Assembly: GCA_947259425.1 (NCBI GenBank)
Contig: CAMYMO010000037.1
Coordinates: forward strand, 1 to 19,230
Source of the DNA: an uncultured Ectothiorhodospiraceae bacterium
GTDB taxonomy: Bacteria; Pseudomonadota; Gammaproteobacteria; UBA6429; Thiohalophilaceae
DNA length: 19,230 nt
Direction of reading: 5' to 3'
A model generated the notes under the pieces. That model saw only the letters and a program-made list of their open reading frames with translations, was not told the DNA's origin and made no database searches. Made by a program: the position numbers and the translations under genes. Shown piece by piece: positions 8,151-14,998 of this stretch; position 1 is the first letter of the stretch; each line of letters opens with the position of its first letter.

Positions 8151-9131
8151 ATGTCACTAGACTTATCTGAACGCATAAAACACTTACGTCTCAAGACGGA
8201 TTTCCTGCATGACCTGCGTCGTTATGAGGAGTCACTGCTCACAATTCAGAACGCAATCGCTCTAGATACCGATAATGCTGAGTTATATTGTGAACTTGCT
8301 TTTAGCTACCGGGCATTGGGTCGATATGAACAAGGCAAACAAGCGGCCAATACAGCTGTCAGGCTCGCACCCGAATTAGCCTGGGCTCACAATGAAATGG
8401 CACTCATCGCCTTACGATTAGATGAGTTTGATATTGCCAGCCATCATGCTCAACAGACATTAAGAATCGCACCCGATGCTGCGATCACCTATGAGGTTGT
8501 TGCCGAGGTCTATCAATGGAAGGATGATTTAAAAAAGGCCTACGAATATGCCAAAAAAGGAATTGAAATTGATCCTGAATTGACTCACCTGCATTATATT
8601 GCCGGTAGTATCTGCCTGGAATTAAATAATTTAAAAGCAGGTGAACATCACTTCCGTGCAGCATTGGCGCTCGATGCGGAAGACGCTGATCATCTCTACG
8701 CGCTGAGTATGGTAATGTTTTTACAGTATCAATTTATTGAATCAGCAAGATTAATCTATAGTGCTATCAAAATTGACCCATCTGATTCAGACTGGGTAAC
8801 TGAATTTGTTATTTGTGTTATTTTATATGCAAATACACATCCGTTTAAATCTACTAAACGAATTAAAAAATCTCTTGGTCCAGCACTGTGGGATTTTTAC
8901 GTATTGGCTTCAAAACAAGAAGATATGCATATGGATAATTTTGAAGAATTACAAATCGGAGCAATATTAGCTTTATTGTTTAGTGCTGTTATCTTCGTTG
9001 TTTCGCTGTTCACTTCGCTCTCATTTCAGCAAAGTATACTTCTCGTAATAATTTCGTCCTTCGTTTTAATTGCCCTGTCACGGTATGCCTTTATACTCTT
9101 TATAAAATGGCAACTGCGAGTTCAGAATTAA
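8151..9131 (+). CDS. Six-TPR protein with two C-terminal membrane helices (TPR-TM B)
   Basis: The 326-residue protein has the same plan as TPR-TM A. Six tetratricopeptide repeats at about 8-210 carry Asp/Pro turns near 39, 73, 107, 141, 175 and 209, within one residue of the other protein's register. A linker with basic residues is followed by two hydrophobic segments at about 269-290 and 296-318 and a short tail. No signal peptide is present, so the TPRs should be cytoplasmic. The two proteins are evidently ancient paralogues; their sequences have diverged strongly. The gene is transcribed away from the AAA ATPase gene from a shared 132-base control region. A role as partner or adaptor of the ATPase is inferred from context only. 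No ribosome binding site precedes the ATG. Confidence 0.85.
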   Translation: MSLDLSERIKHLRLKTDFLHDLRRYEESLLTIQNAIALDTDNAELYCELAFSYRALGRYEQGKQAANTAVRLAPELAWAHNEMALIALRLDEFDIASHHAQQTLRIAPDAAITYEVVAEVYQWKDDLKKAYEYAKKGIEIDPELTHLHYIAGSICLELNNLKAGEHHFRAALALDAEDADHLYALSMVMFLQYQFIESARLIYSAIKIDPSDSDWVTEFVICVILYANTHPFKSTKRIKKSLGPALWDFYVLASKQEDMHMDNFEELQIGAILALLFSAVIFVVSLFTSLSFQQSILLVIISSFVLIALSRYAFILFIKWQLRVQN

Positions 9132-9146
9132 CTTTAAGAAGTTAAT
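9127..9146 (+). terminator. Weak hairpin at the end of TPR-TM B
   Basis: ATTAACTT (9127-9134) pairs perfectly with AAGTTAAT (9139-9146) around a TAAG loop, and includes the TAA stop codon. The stem is AT-rich and followed only by GGTTTGTT, so termination would be weak. Confidence 0.35.
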
Positions 9147-9184
9147 GGTTTGTTGACAACTAAAATAGTTTACAGACTTATAAT

Positions 9185-9649
9185 TTATTTTACAGAAAAT
9201 ATGCGTTGCCACCAACGCTGTCGGGATTTAGTTAAAAAAGTATTTTCATCTAATTGCTCAGGTTTAATTAATGTCACAATCCAGCCTGGTATCGGTGGGT
9301 TATCGCTAAAACCACATACAACACCGAGATTATTCGGATCGTAGATTTTCACAAATTCGGGATTGTTTTTATCATCGACATAAACAACACCACAATAATC
9401 TTCCTGATGTTCCTTTCTTAATAATTTATCAATTTCGTCAATGAAGACCTTAACCGCTTCAGCCGAGGCGGGATGTTCTGGAACCGACTCACCAATTGCA
9501 TATATGTACCAACCTGCGTCAGACTTGTCGGTTAACACTTTCCAAAATTCATCGAGTTGAGGCCATTTAAGAATGCCGGTGAAGCTCCCCCGAAAACGAA
9601 GATAAAATTCAGAATTATCAATTTTCAAATTAGATTTCATACTATTCAC
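9185..9649 (-). CDS. Protein of unknown function, 154 residues
   Basis: I do not recognise a named family. The protein is soluble, about 154 residues from a GTG at 9647-9649 with TGAG five to six bases upstream; an in-frame ATG at 9638-9640 would remove three residues. Visible features are an N-terminal stretch FYLRFRGSFTGILKWPQLDEFW, a GWYIYAIGE strand-turn, a charged helix of Asp/Glu/Lys residues near 65-83, a CGVVYVDD strand, and PGWIVTLIKPEQ near 122-133. The composition and regular strand/helix alternation look like a real folded domain rather than a chance frame. It converges on TPR-TM B. A link to the TPR/AAA cluster is possible from position alone. It lacks a signal peptide and membrane segments. 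Confidence 0.75.
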   Translation of the reverse strand: MNSMKSNLKIDNSEFYLRFRGSFTGILKWPQLDEFWKVLTDKSDAGWYIYAIGESVPEHPASAEAVKVFIDEIDKLLRKEHQEDYCGVVYVDDKNNPEFVKIYDPNNLGVVCGFSDNPPIPGWIVTLIKPEQLDENTFLTKSRQRWWQRIFSVK

Positions 9650-9734
9650 AATAGCTCATTGCAGCAATTATATCGCACTAAAATTATTATACCTTTAAGC
9701 TGACTTGTTGAGATATACCCCTGTCATAGCTAAA

Positions 9735-10640
9735 TCAATGATTACCCTGCATTAATTCAGCATGTTCTACTAGAGATTCATACAAAAACGACATGAGCGC
9801 CCTCATCCTGGTCGTGTTTCGCAAATCCGGATGAGTTAGAAGCCACAACTCAAAAACCGGATCTTGTGATATCAATGAAATACGAGATAATTTTTTTTCA
9901 GTATCACCAAGAAAACAGGGCAACGGTGCAACCCCTAATCCAAATTTACAGGCATTTAGGATACTAATTATGCTATTGCTACTGAGCACACTTTTTGTTC
10001 GTACGTTCGCGATCTGTTTCCAAACCGATGCTGAAAACCAATTCCGACTATCATCATTCAATAACCAGTCAAAATCATCTAACTCAGCATTTTCATGTTT
10101 TTTTAAATATGATTGTGTCGCATATAAACCAAATCGAAATAAACAAATTCGTCGACCGATACTGGTTTCCGGTGGCTTGCTGGTCACACGTAAGGCAAGA
10201 TCAGCTTCGCGTCGTGACAACGCTAAATCACTACCGCTGACTATCAGGTCGATATGAATATCCGGATGTGTTTTACAAAAGCTGGCTAACAAAGGGGCTA
10301 ATAGAGTTTGCGATAAACCTTCTGGTGCGGTTAGCCGTATTGTACCTTGCAGTCGTGAATCTTTACCGATCAGCTCTCGCGCCAAGCCATGAATTTCGTC
10401 ATCAATTTTCTCTGCCGAACAGACAGCGGCTTCACCCGCCTCTGTTTTAACATAGCCATGTGGTAATCGTTCAAAAAAACGGACGCCCAGCTTTTTCTCT
10501 ATCGCATTGATCTGTCGAAAAACTGTACTGTGGCTTTGATCCAATAATTTTGCGGCCCCGCTTAATGTACCCGCACGACCAATGGCTAAAATGACATTTA
10601 AATCATTCCACGCTAAGTCGATATTTCTTTTATCCCCCAT
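9735..10640 (-). CDS. LysR family transcriptional regulator
   Basis: The start is placed at the ATG at 10638-10640 (MGDKRNIDLAWNDL), not the longer GTG frame, because GAG/GGG is positioned upstream and the LysR helix-turn-helix then begins at the usual distance. That gives 301 residues, normal for the family. The winged HTH at about 10-65 contains GTLSGAAKLLDQSHSTVFRQI and RFFERLPHGYVKTEAGE. The remaining 210 residues form the inducer-binding domain of the CrgA/AaeR-like type. The effector and targets are unknown. Two palindromes lie 37-66 bases upstream of the start, consistent with autoregulation, and the divergent side holds only a broken gene. Confidence 0.93.
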   Translation of the reverse strand: MGDKRNIDLAWNDLNVILAIGRAGTLSGAAKLLDQSHSTVFRQINAIEKKLGVRFFERLPHGYVKTEAGEAAVCSAEKIDDEIHGLARELIGKDSRLQGTIRLTAPEGLSQTLLAPLLASFCKTHPDIHIDLIVSGSDLALSRREADLALRVTSKPPETSIGRRICLFRFGLYATQSYLKKHENAELDDFDWLLNDDSRNWFSASVWKQIANVRTKSVLSSNSIISILNACKFGLGVAPLPCFLGDTEKKLSRISLISQDPVFELWLLTHPDLRNTTRMRALMSFLYESLVEHAELMQGNH

Positions 10641-10676
10641 TACCCATCTCAACACCTGATTTAAAGTATCTGTTCA

Positions 10677-10706
10677 GGGTATACCCATATTGCACTTTTG
10701 CAATAT
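10677..10706. promoter_or_regulatory. Candidate LysR operator: two adjacent palindromes
   Basis: GGGTATACCC (10677-10686) is a perfect palindrome. It is followed immediately by ATATTGCA (10687-10694), the loop CTTT, and TGCAATAT (10699-10706), an 8-bp perfect inverted repeat. The second one contains TTGCA-N4-TGCAA, which fits the T-N11-A LysR box. It lies in front of the lysR gene, where autoregulatory sites of this family are normally found. Confidence 0.55.
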
Positions 10707-10786
10707 ATTTTTCATTTTATTTATTAAATTTTGCATAAATAAACAGCCTAGTCTCAGCGATTTTTGACGATCAACAGGGCTTATTG

Positions 10787-11075
10787 ATGCAAAACACTTC
10801 TGCAGCAAATAAAGCAATCGAAAAGCTAGGTTATTTTATTGACAATATAAAAATAAACTTTTGTTCAGATTCTAATCTACACACGCGAATCTTTAATCCA
10901 GGCCACAGGAGAGAAAATAGAAAAAGCATTATACAAGCAATTCTGGTTTATCCAGGACCCAGCAGAAACTGGGTTGATCATATATCAAGCAGGAATGAAG
11001 ACAAAGAGATGGCGTCGTATAAACTTTATATTCATCTGCATCACCTGGCTCATCGAATTTATTATTGTTTCATGA
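10787..11075 (+). pseudogene. Frameshifted remnant of a small membrane protein gene
   Basis: A frame starts at ATG 10787 with AGGG seven bases upstream and reads MQNTSAANKAIEKLGYFIDN. It stays open to 11098 but soon becomes rich in His and Arg and stops looking like protein. In a different frame, 10857-11075 is open and reads far better, with ALYKQFWFIQDPAETG, a basic KTKRWRR and then a hydrophobic helix INFIFICITWLIEFIIV before TGA. That frame has no start codon of its own. The simplest reading is one gene of about 95 codons broken by a frameshift between about 10857 and 10890. I do not recognise the family. It is divergent from lysR and could have been its target. An alternative is that only one of the two frames is genuine. 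Confidence 0.4.
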
Positions 11076-11123
11076 AGAATATCCTTAGACTATCTTAATA
11101 TACAAAGCACCAATAAATTTTTA

Positions 11124-12071
11124 CTATTTATGACGTTTGATAACCTCAACACGCCGGTTCAAGGCTCGACCCTCATCATTTGCATTATTACCGACAGGCG
11201 CATAGGGACCCGCTCCAAAGGAGGTTAACCGTTTCGAATCGATCTTATGTTTTTTAACCAATTCCTGAACAACAACCTGAGCTCGATGATTCGATAGTTC
11301 AATATTATGTTTTGCTGAACCTGAGTCATCCGTATGGCCAACAATGTAGACCTGCATAGTCTTATTTTTGGTTAAAACTTTAGCCAATACATCAATTGAT
11401 TTCCTGGAATCATCCAGTAGTGTTGCCTTATCAACTTCAAACTGGATACCGTACAAAGCAACCTTACCTTCTACCTCTAGCTTTTGCTGTAAACTATTCT
11501 CGTTTATTTCAACCAGGTCGTTTTCCATTGCTTTGACTTCGACAACATCAAGCCCAATCGTGATTTTCCGCCCCTGATTGCCTGTGTATAAAACGATATA
11601 AACATCCTGTCCTTTTATTTTTTTATGCAAGGTCATGACCCGTTGTGTTTCCGGACGTCCCCAGACCTGTTTACGTACAAAAAATGTTTGCCACTTACTA
11701 GACTGACCACACTTATCTTTTTTACAGGAAAATTTTATTTTGAAACCTGATTTTTTAAATGCACTCTCAAAATTTCGATAAATTTTTAACGTTGAGGTGT
11801 CAGGTTTAATCTCATAACCAATTCGTGTAATTTTTCCCTCTAATTCCATCGATTTTTTAAATTCCGGTTTAGCACCTCCCTTTCGGATCGGGGCACTGAG
11901 TGGTAAAAGATACTCATCAAAATCTTTGGTGACGTAAGTCATGATTCGTGTGCCCGGATAACGACTTACCAGAGGGTGGTCCTGGCTTCCTTTTGTATCC
12001 TTTTGTAGCGAAAATGCTTGTAGGCTAAATAGCGATAAACAAAAAACGAGTAGTAAGCGATTTCCTTGCAT
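11124..12071 (-). CDS. DUF4892/OmpA-like envelope protein with peptidoglycan-binding domain
   Basis: The start is set at ATG 12069-12071, since AAGGAAAA precedes it by about six bases and a signal peptide follows directly (basic NR, then LLLVFCLSLFSLQAFS); a longer frame to 12158 lacks this. The mature part has an N-terminal region containing SRYPGTRIMTYVTKDFDEY (residues 36-54), matching the start of DUF4892, and ends with an OmpA C-terminal domain of about 115 residues. The latter has the signature GHTDDSG, NIELSNHRAQ and RALNRRVEV, whose Asp and Arg bind diaminopimelate in peptidoglycan. The protein should be periplasmic and tied to the cell wall. C122 and C127, near residue 125, may form a disulfide. 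It lies downstream of a lipoprotein gene on the same strand. Confidence 0.88.
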   Translation of the reverse strand: MQGNRLLLVFCLSLFSLQAFSLQKDTKGSQDHPLVSRYPGTRIMTYVTKDFDEYLLPLSAPIRKGGAKPEFKKSMELEGKITRIGYEIKPDTSTLKIYRNFESAFKKSGFKIKFSCKKDKCGQSSKWQTFFVRKQVWGRPETQRVMTLHKKIKGQDVYIVLYTGNQGRKITIGLDVVEVKAMENDLVEINENSLQQKLEVEGKVALYGIQFEVDKATLLDDSRKSIDVLAKVLTKNKTMQVYIVGHTDDSGSAKHNIELSNHRAQVVVQELVKKHKIDSKRLTSFGAGPYAPVGNNANDEGRALNRRVEVIKRHK

Positions 12072-12109
12072 GATTTTTCCTTGTTTAATTAATAGTAATA
12101 TTTTAAGCA

Positions 12110-12210
12110 TGAGTAAATTATAAAACGCATTCCCTGCGCTCGCCAATAACGAGTTCACATCGAAACCAAGTTTTGCTCAAAAAATAGCAATTTTAACCCT
12201 AATTTACTCA
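12110..12210. repeat. 101-bp segment bounded by 11-bp inverted repeats
   Basis: TGAGTAAATTA (12110-12120) and TAATTTACTCA (12200-12210) are perfect inverted repeats of each other, enclosing 79 bases between the lipoprotein and OmpA-like genes. The arrangement resembles a small non-autonomous element, but no target-site duplication is evident. It might instead be a distal operator pair or an RNA closing stem in the OmpA leader. Confidence 0.4.
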
Positions 12211-12217
12211 ATCGTGT

Positions 12218-13069
12218 CTAATGATTATTGATTTTATTTCTGTACTTTTCAGGTAATTTTTCTAAAATAATTGGCGTTAATGAACTATTTTCTATTACGT
12301 TATTCATGGCAATCGAAACCGTCTCTTTCGCAACCGACAAACCGACATCTTTTCCACCCGCTTTCATGACATTTATTACTTTGTCGACATCCTCACGTTC
12401 ATTCGATGATAAATTAGAATCATTTTTTATTTTTTCTAAGCGTAAAAAGGCTTCTGCGGTTGCACCATTATAAGCATCGGCGGTCACATCGCCAAGCCCT
12501 GTCAACCAGGGTTGGCTGGTCGTTTCTCCCAAGGCCCGTATTTCATCGGCAACATAAAGAATATTACCTTCCTGCAAGGCCACAGCGCTACCAACAACAT
12601 GAACAAATGCGAGCCCATTATTATAGCGATTACTTAAACTGTGAATCTTGATCAGGGCTTTCGCTTCTTCAGATTTTGCTTTACCAAGATAGGGCCAGCC
12701 CTGAGCATACATTGCTAATGACTGTATCGATAGTGCAGTATATTTATCTCTTGGGTCGTTGGCCTGCATTACGGCATAATCGGATTCAGCTAGCGCGAGT
12801 TTTGGTTGAGAAGAAACAATCCAGATTAGACCAAGTAAAGAGTGTACCTGAGTTGTGGCGACCTGCGCCTTATTATTTTTAGACAAATGTTTATCATATT
12901 CGTCAACGACCGGTTTTAAGGTATTAATTGATAATTTTTGGTAGGTATTATAAACCGTTCCAGACTTAACATCACGATACTGCTCAGCCTCACTAGTCGG
13001 TGTTGTTGCACAGGCAGATAAGAGAACAACGAATAAAACAAAGCCTATTCTTTGCATAAAAGCAAACAT
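12218..13069 (-). CDS. Lipoprotein of unknown function
   Basis: The 283-residue product begins with a lipoprotein signal peptide ending LLSAC, with the lipidated cysteine at residue 20. The residue after it is Ala, not Asp, which favours the outer membrane. AAGGACAG six bases upstream supports the ATG at 13067-13069. The rest is soluble and largely helical, with repeated Ala-rich helices containing LGLIWIVSSQPKLALAESDY and a C-terminal half with paired helices, suggesting TPR-like or alpha-solenoid folding. I do not recognise a named family. It lies between ytoQ and the OmpA-like gene on the same strand with gaps of 44 and about 146 bases, so a shared envelope role with the OmpA-like protein is possible. 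Confidence 0.8.
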   Translation of the reverse strand: MFAFMQRIGFVLFVVLLSACATTPTSEAEQYRDVKSGTVYNTYQKLSINTLKPVVDEYDKHLSKNNKAQVATTQVHSLLGLIWIVSSQPKLALAESDYAVMQANDPRDKYTALSIQSLAMYAQGWPYLGKAKSEEAKALIKIHSLSNRYNNGLAFVHVVGSAVALQEGNILYVADEIRALGETTSQPWLTGLGDVTADAYNGATAEAFLRLEKIKNDSNLSSNEREDVDKVINVMKAGGKDVGLSVAKETVSIAMNNVIENSSLTPIILEKLPEKYRNKINNH

Positions 13070-13113
13070 AATCTGTCCTTTTTTAGTTTTCAGCTATATT
13101 TTTAGTTGTGGTT

Positions 13114-13563
13114 TTACTCATTAACAACGTAGCGTAAGATCTCCACAACCTGTTCCGGTGTCTGACACACGGCATTTGCTGCACGATCGACTTCCTTAAG
13201 TGCGTGCGTCAATTCTTGATCATGCACGACAATAATAGATTTATTTAAGGCTACTGCATATCCCGCATCAAAAGCCGCATTCCACTGACGGTATTTGTCG
13301 CCAAAACGAACAACAACGATATCAGCGGCCTTGAGCAGGTTCTGGGTTCGAATCGAATTTATCCCGGCACCTTTGTTATCATGCCAATATTTATTCTCTT
13401 CTTTACCGAGAATATCGACACCACAATCATCACTTTTAGCATGATCGGTTACCGGTGAAGAAAAGTCTATTGGTAGCTGACTTGCTTTTACCCCCGAAAT
13501 AATTCGCTCGCGCCAACCCGTATGAATTTCGCCAGATAGATAAACCTGCCATTGTTTACTCAT
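13114..13563 (-). CDS. ytoQ: YtoQ family protein (nucleoside deoxyribosyltransferase-like)
   Basis: The 149-residue protein opens with WQVYLSGEIHTGWRERI, the family signature of YtoQ. It also carries FSSPVTDHAKSDDCGVDILG (about 34-53), SIRTQNLLKAADIVVVRFGDKYRQWNAAFDAG (about 70-101), and a C-terminal helix. YtoQ proteins belong to a group related by fold to nucleoside 2-deoxyribosyltransferases. The substrate is not established. Length matches the family (about 148). AGGAG eight bases before the ATG is a good ribosome binding site. The protein is cytoplasmic, in contrast to its envelope-directed downstream neighbours, so the shared strand may not imply a shared function. Confidence 0.9.
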   Translation of the reverse strand: MSKQWQVYLSGEIHTGWRERIISGVKASQLPIDFSSPVTDHAKSDDCGVDILGKEENKYWHDNKGAGINSIRTQNLLKAADIVVVRFGDKYRQWNAAFDAGYAVALNKSIIVVHDQELTHALKEVDRAANAVCQTPEQVVEILRYVVNE

Positions 13564-13643
13564 TGTGTATAACTCCTAAATCTATTAGCTCGTGATGTCC
13601 ACGTTCCAAACTTTTTTATTAGAAAACAGGTTTTCCCTATAAC

Positions 13644-13662
13644 TAAATAAATAGTTTATTTA
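13644..13662. promoter_or_regulatory. AT-only inverted repeat between luxR-type gene and ytoQ
   Basis: TAAATAAA (13644-13651) pairs with TTTATTTA (13655-13662) around TAG. It lies downstream of the luxR-type gene and upstream of ytoQ. With no GC pairs it is a poor terminator. It could be a binding site or simply AT-rich promoter DNA. GAAAAC-AG-GTTTTC (13622-13635) nearby is another short dyad. Confidence 0.25.
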
Positions 13663-13701
13663 TTAATCTTTTCATCCTGGCTTATCATTTTGATCATAAA
13701 T

Positions 13702-14205
13702 TCAAAATAGATCTTCAATAAACCAGGCTGAAAAGGCATGGCGACCGGTTAGCCCTGCTTTTTTGTAGATTGAAGAGGCCTGTTGTCGTACCGTCTTTTC
13801 ATGGGTATCACGGATAGCGGCGATTTCTCTAAGGCTCAAACCTTTCAATAATAACCACCCTACTTCTTTTTCACTGCTCGTCATATTCCAGTCAACAAAC
13901 TGGCGAGCGATCACTTCACTTAATTGCTTTCGTATCCCTTGAACATAATCACTCATTGCATCCTGACCGACGTTTCGCAGCTCAAGCTCTTGTCTCAATT
14001 TTTGAATCTCAGAGGTCTGCTGACTTTGTTCGTAAAGTATCCATATAATCAATAACGCAGAAAGCAAGAGAATAAGCGCTTCTTTGAGTATATGTGAGCC
14101 GGATGCCCCGTGAGCTAAATCGGTATAAAGATCCAAGCCACTGGCAATGACCACAAACATAAGCACGCTGGTGATGATAAATTCTTTATTGAAGCGTGTG
14201 GGCAT
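13702..14205 (-). CDS. Membrane-anchored LuxR-type HTH regulator
   Basis: The start is set at ATG 14203-14205; AAAGGA lies about ten bases upstream, and the longer frame begins at a TTG inside it. The 167-residue protein has two hydrophobic segments at about 9-25 and 43-60, then a charged Gln/Glu/Leu/Arg helix to about 105 that is probably a coiled coil. A C-terminal HTH follows, with TSSEKEVGWLLLKGLSLREI and HEKTVRQQASSIYKKAGL, the GerE/LuxR DNA-binding pattern. There is no receiver domain, so it is not a standard response regulator. It probably senses a membrane or redox state and is divergent from a cytochrome b gene with a palindrome between, which suggests control of that gene. Confidence 0.88.
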   Translation of the reverse strand: MPTRFNKEFIITSVLMFVVIASGLDLYTDLAHGASGSHILKEALILLLSALLIIWILYEQSQQTSEIQKLRQELELRNVGQDAMSDYVQGIRKQLSEVIARQFVDWNMTSSEKEVGWLLLKGLSLREIAAIRDTHEKTVRQQASSIYKKAGLTGRHAFSAWFIEDLF

Positions 14206-14242
14206 AATAATCCATTCCTTTATATTCAATAACTTATTTATT

Positions 14243-14254
14243 AGACATATGTCT
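14243..14254. promoter_or_regulatory. Palindrome in the luxR-type/cytochrome b intergenic region
   Basis: AGACATATGTCT is a perfect 12-bp palindrome, 38 bases upstream of the luxR-type start and 91 bases upstream of the cytochrome start. It is a candidate operator for the adjacent membrane-bound HTH protein, which would make the two divergent genes a regulatory pair. A smaller hairpin, GGACG-N6-CGTCC, lies at 14290-14305. Confidence 0.4.
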
Positions 14255-14345
14255 TACAACCGCCAGATTACGACATTTGCCCAATGAAAGGACGCTCATC
14301 CGTCCCTATGATAGCAGCATATAAAATAGATTTAGAGAGACAATT

Positions 14346-14972
14346 ATGAACAATAAAGTATATGTCTGGGACCCTTTGGTTCGTTTTTTTCACTGGACTC
14401 TGGTACTGACTTTTATTATCGCCTATCTCACAGGAGACGAAGATAATACATTGCATATTTATTCAGGCTACTACATTTTAGGATTGGTTGCGCTAAGAAT
14501 CCTGTGGGGCGTCATAGGAACCCGCTATGCTCGGTTTAGCCATATCATTTATTCACCATCAGCCGTTATAGACTATTTAAAAGGATTTATCGGTATGGGC
14601 AGTGGTAAAAAATACATAGGCCATAATCCCGCCGGGGGATGGATGGTGATCGCAATGTTAATTAGCCTGCTGTTAACCGGGCTAAGTGGATTGAAAGCCT
14701 ACGGCATTGAAGGACATGGTCCGCTTGCGCAAAGTTCAGATAATCTGGTTGCACCATTAAAACAGGGATTTATTAAAGTATCCACGTCTGACGAAGATGA
14801 AAACGATCATGAACACGATGAAGAAGATGAATTTTGGGAAGAAATTCACGAGTTCTTCGCCAACTTTACCGTATTGCTTGTCTTATTACACATTGTCGGC
14901 GTATTCGCCTCCAGTCTGAAACAAAGACAAAACCTGGTGAAATCCATGTGGACGGGATACAAACGCGAATAA
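14346..14972 (+). CDS. Cytochrome b561-type (cytochrome b/b6 domain) membrane protein
   Basis: The 208-residue protein starts MNNKVYVWDPLVRFFHW, the typical opening of the bacterial b561/Ni-hydrogenase b-type family. Four membrane helices are visible (about 14-30, 38-58, 97-116 and 172-190). Candidate haem ligands are H16, H37 and H182, with H66 and H93 also present. Such proteins carry electrons between a quinone pool or dehydrogenase and periplasmic or cytoplasmic c-type partners. A strongly acidic loop at about 148-168 (SDEDENDHEHDEEDEFWEE) before the last helix is unusual and contains three His residues. AGAGAGA precedes the ATG. No oxidoreductase partner gene is in the window. Its divergent neighbour is a membrane HTH regulator. 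Confidence 0.92.
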   Translation: MNNKVYVWDPLVRFFHWTLVLTFIIAYLTGDEDNTLHIYSGYYILGLVALRILWGVIGTRYARFSHIIYSPSAVIDYLKGFIGMGSGKKYIGHNPAGGWMVIAMLISLLLTGLSGLKAYGIEGHGPLAQSSDNLVAPLKQGFIKVSTSDEDENDHEHDEEDEFWEEIHEFFANFTVLLVLLHIVGVFASSLKQRQNLVKSMWTGYKRE

Positions 14973-14998
14973 TCAATATCAGCGGGTATCTTTGTTTA

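Noticed and set aside
9970..10257. Two overlapping plus-strand frames of 95 and 81 codons
   Set aside because: Both are shadows of the LysR coding region, with no motif or start signal of their own.
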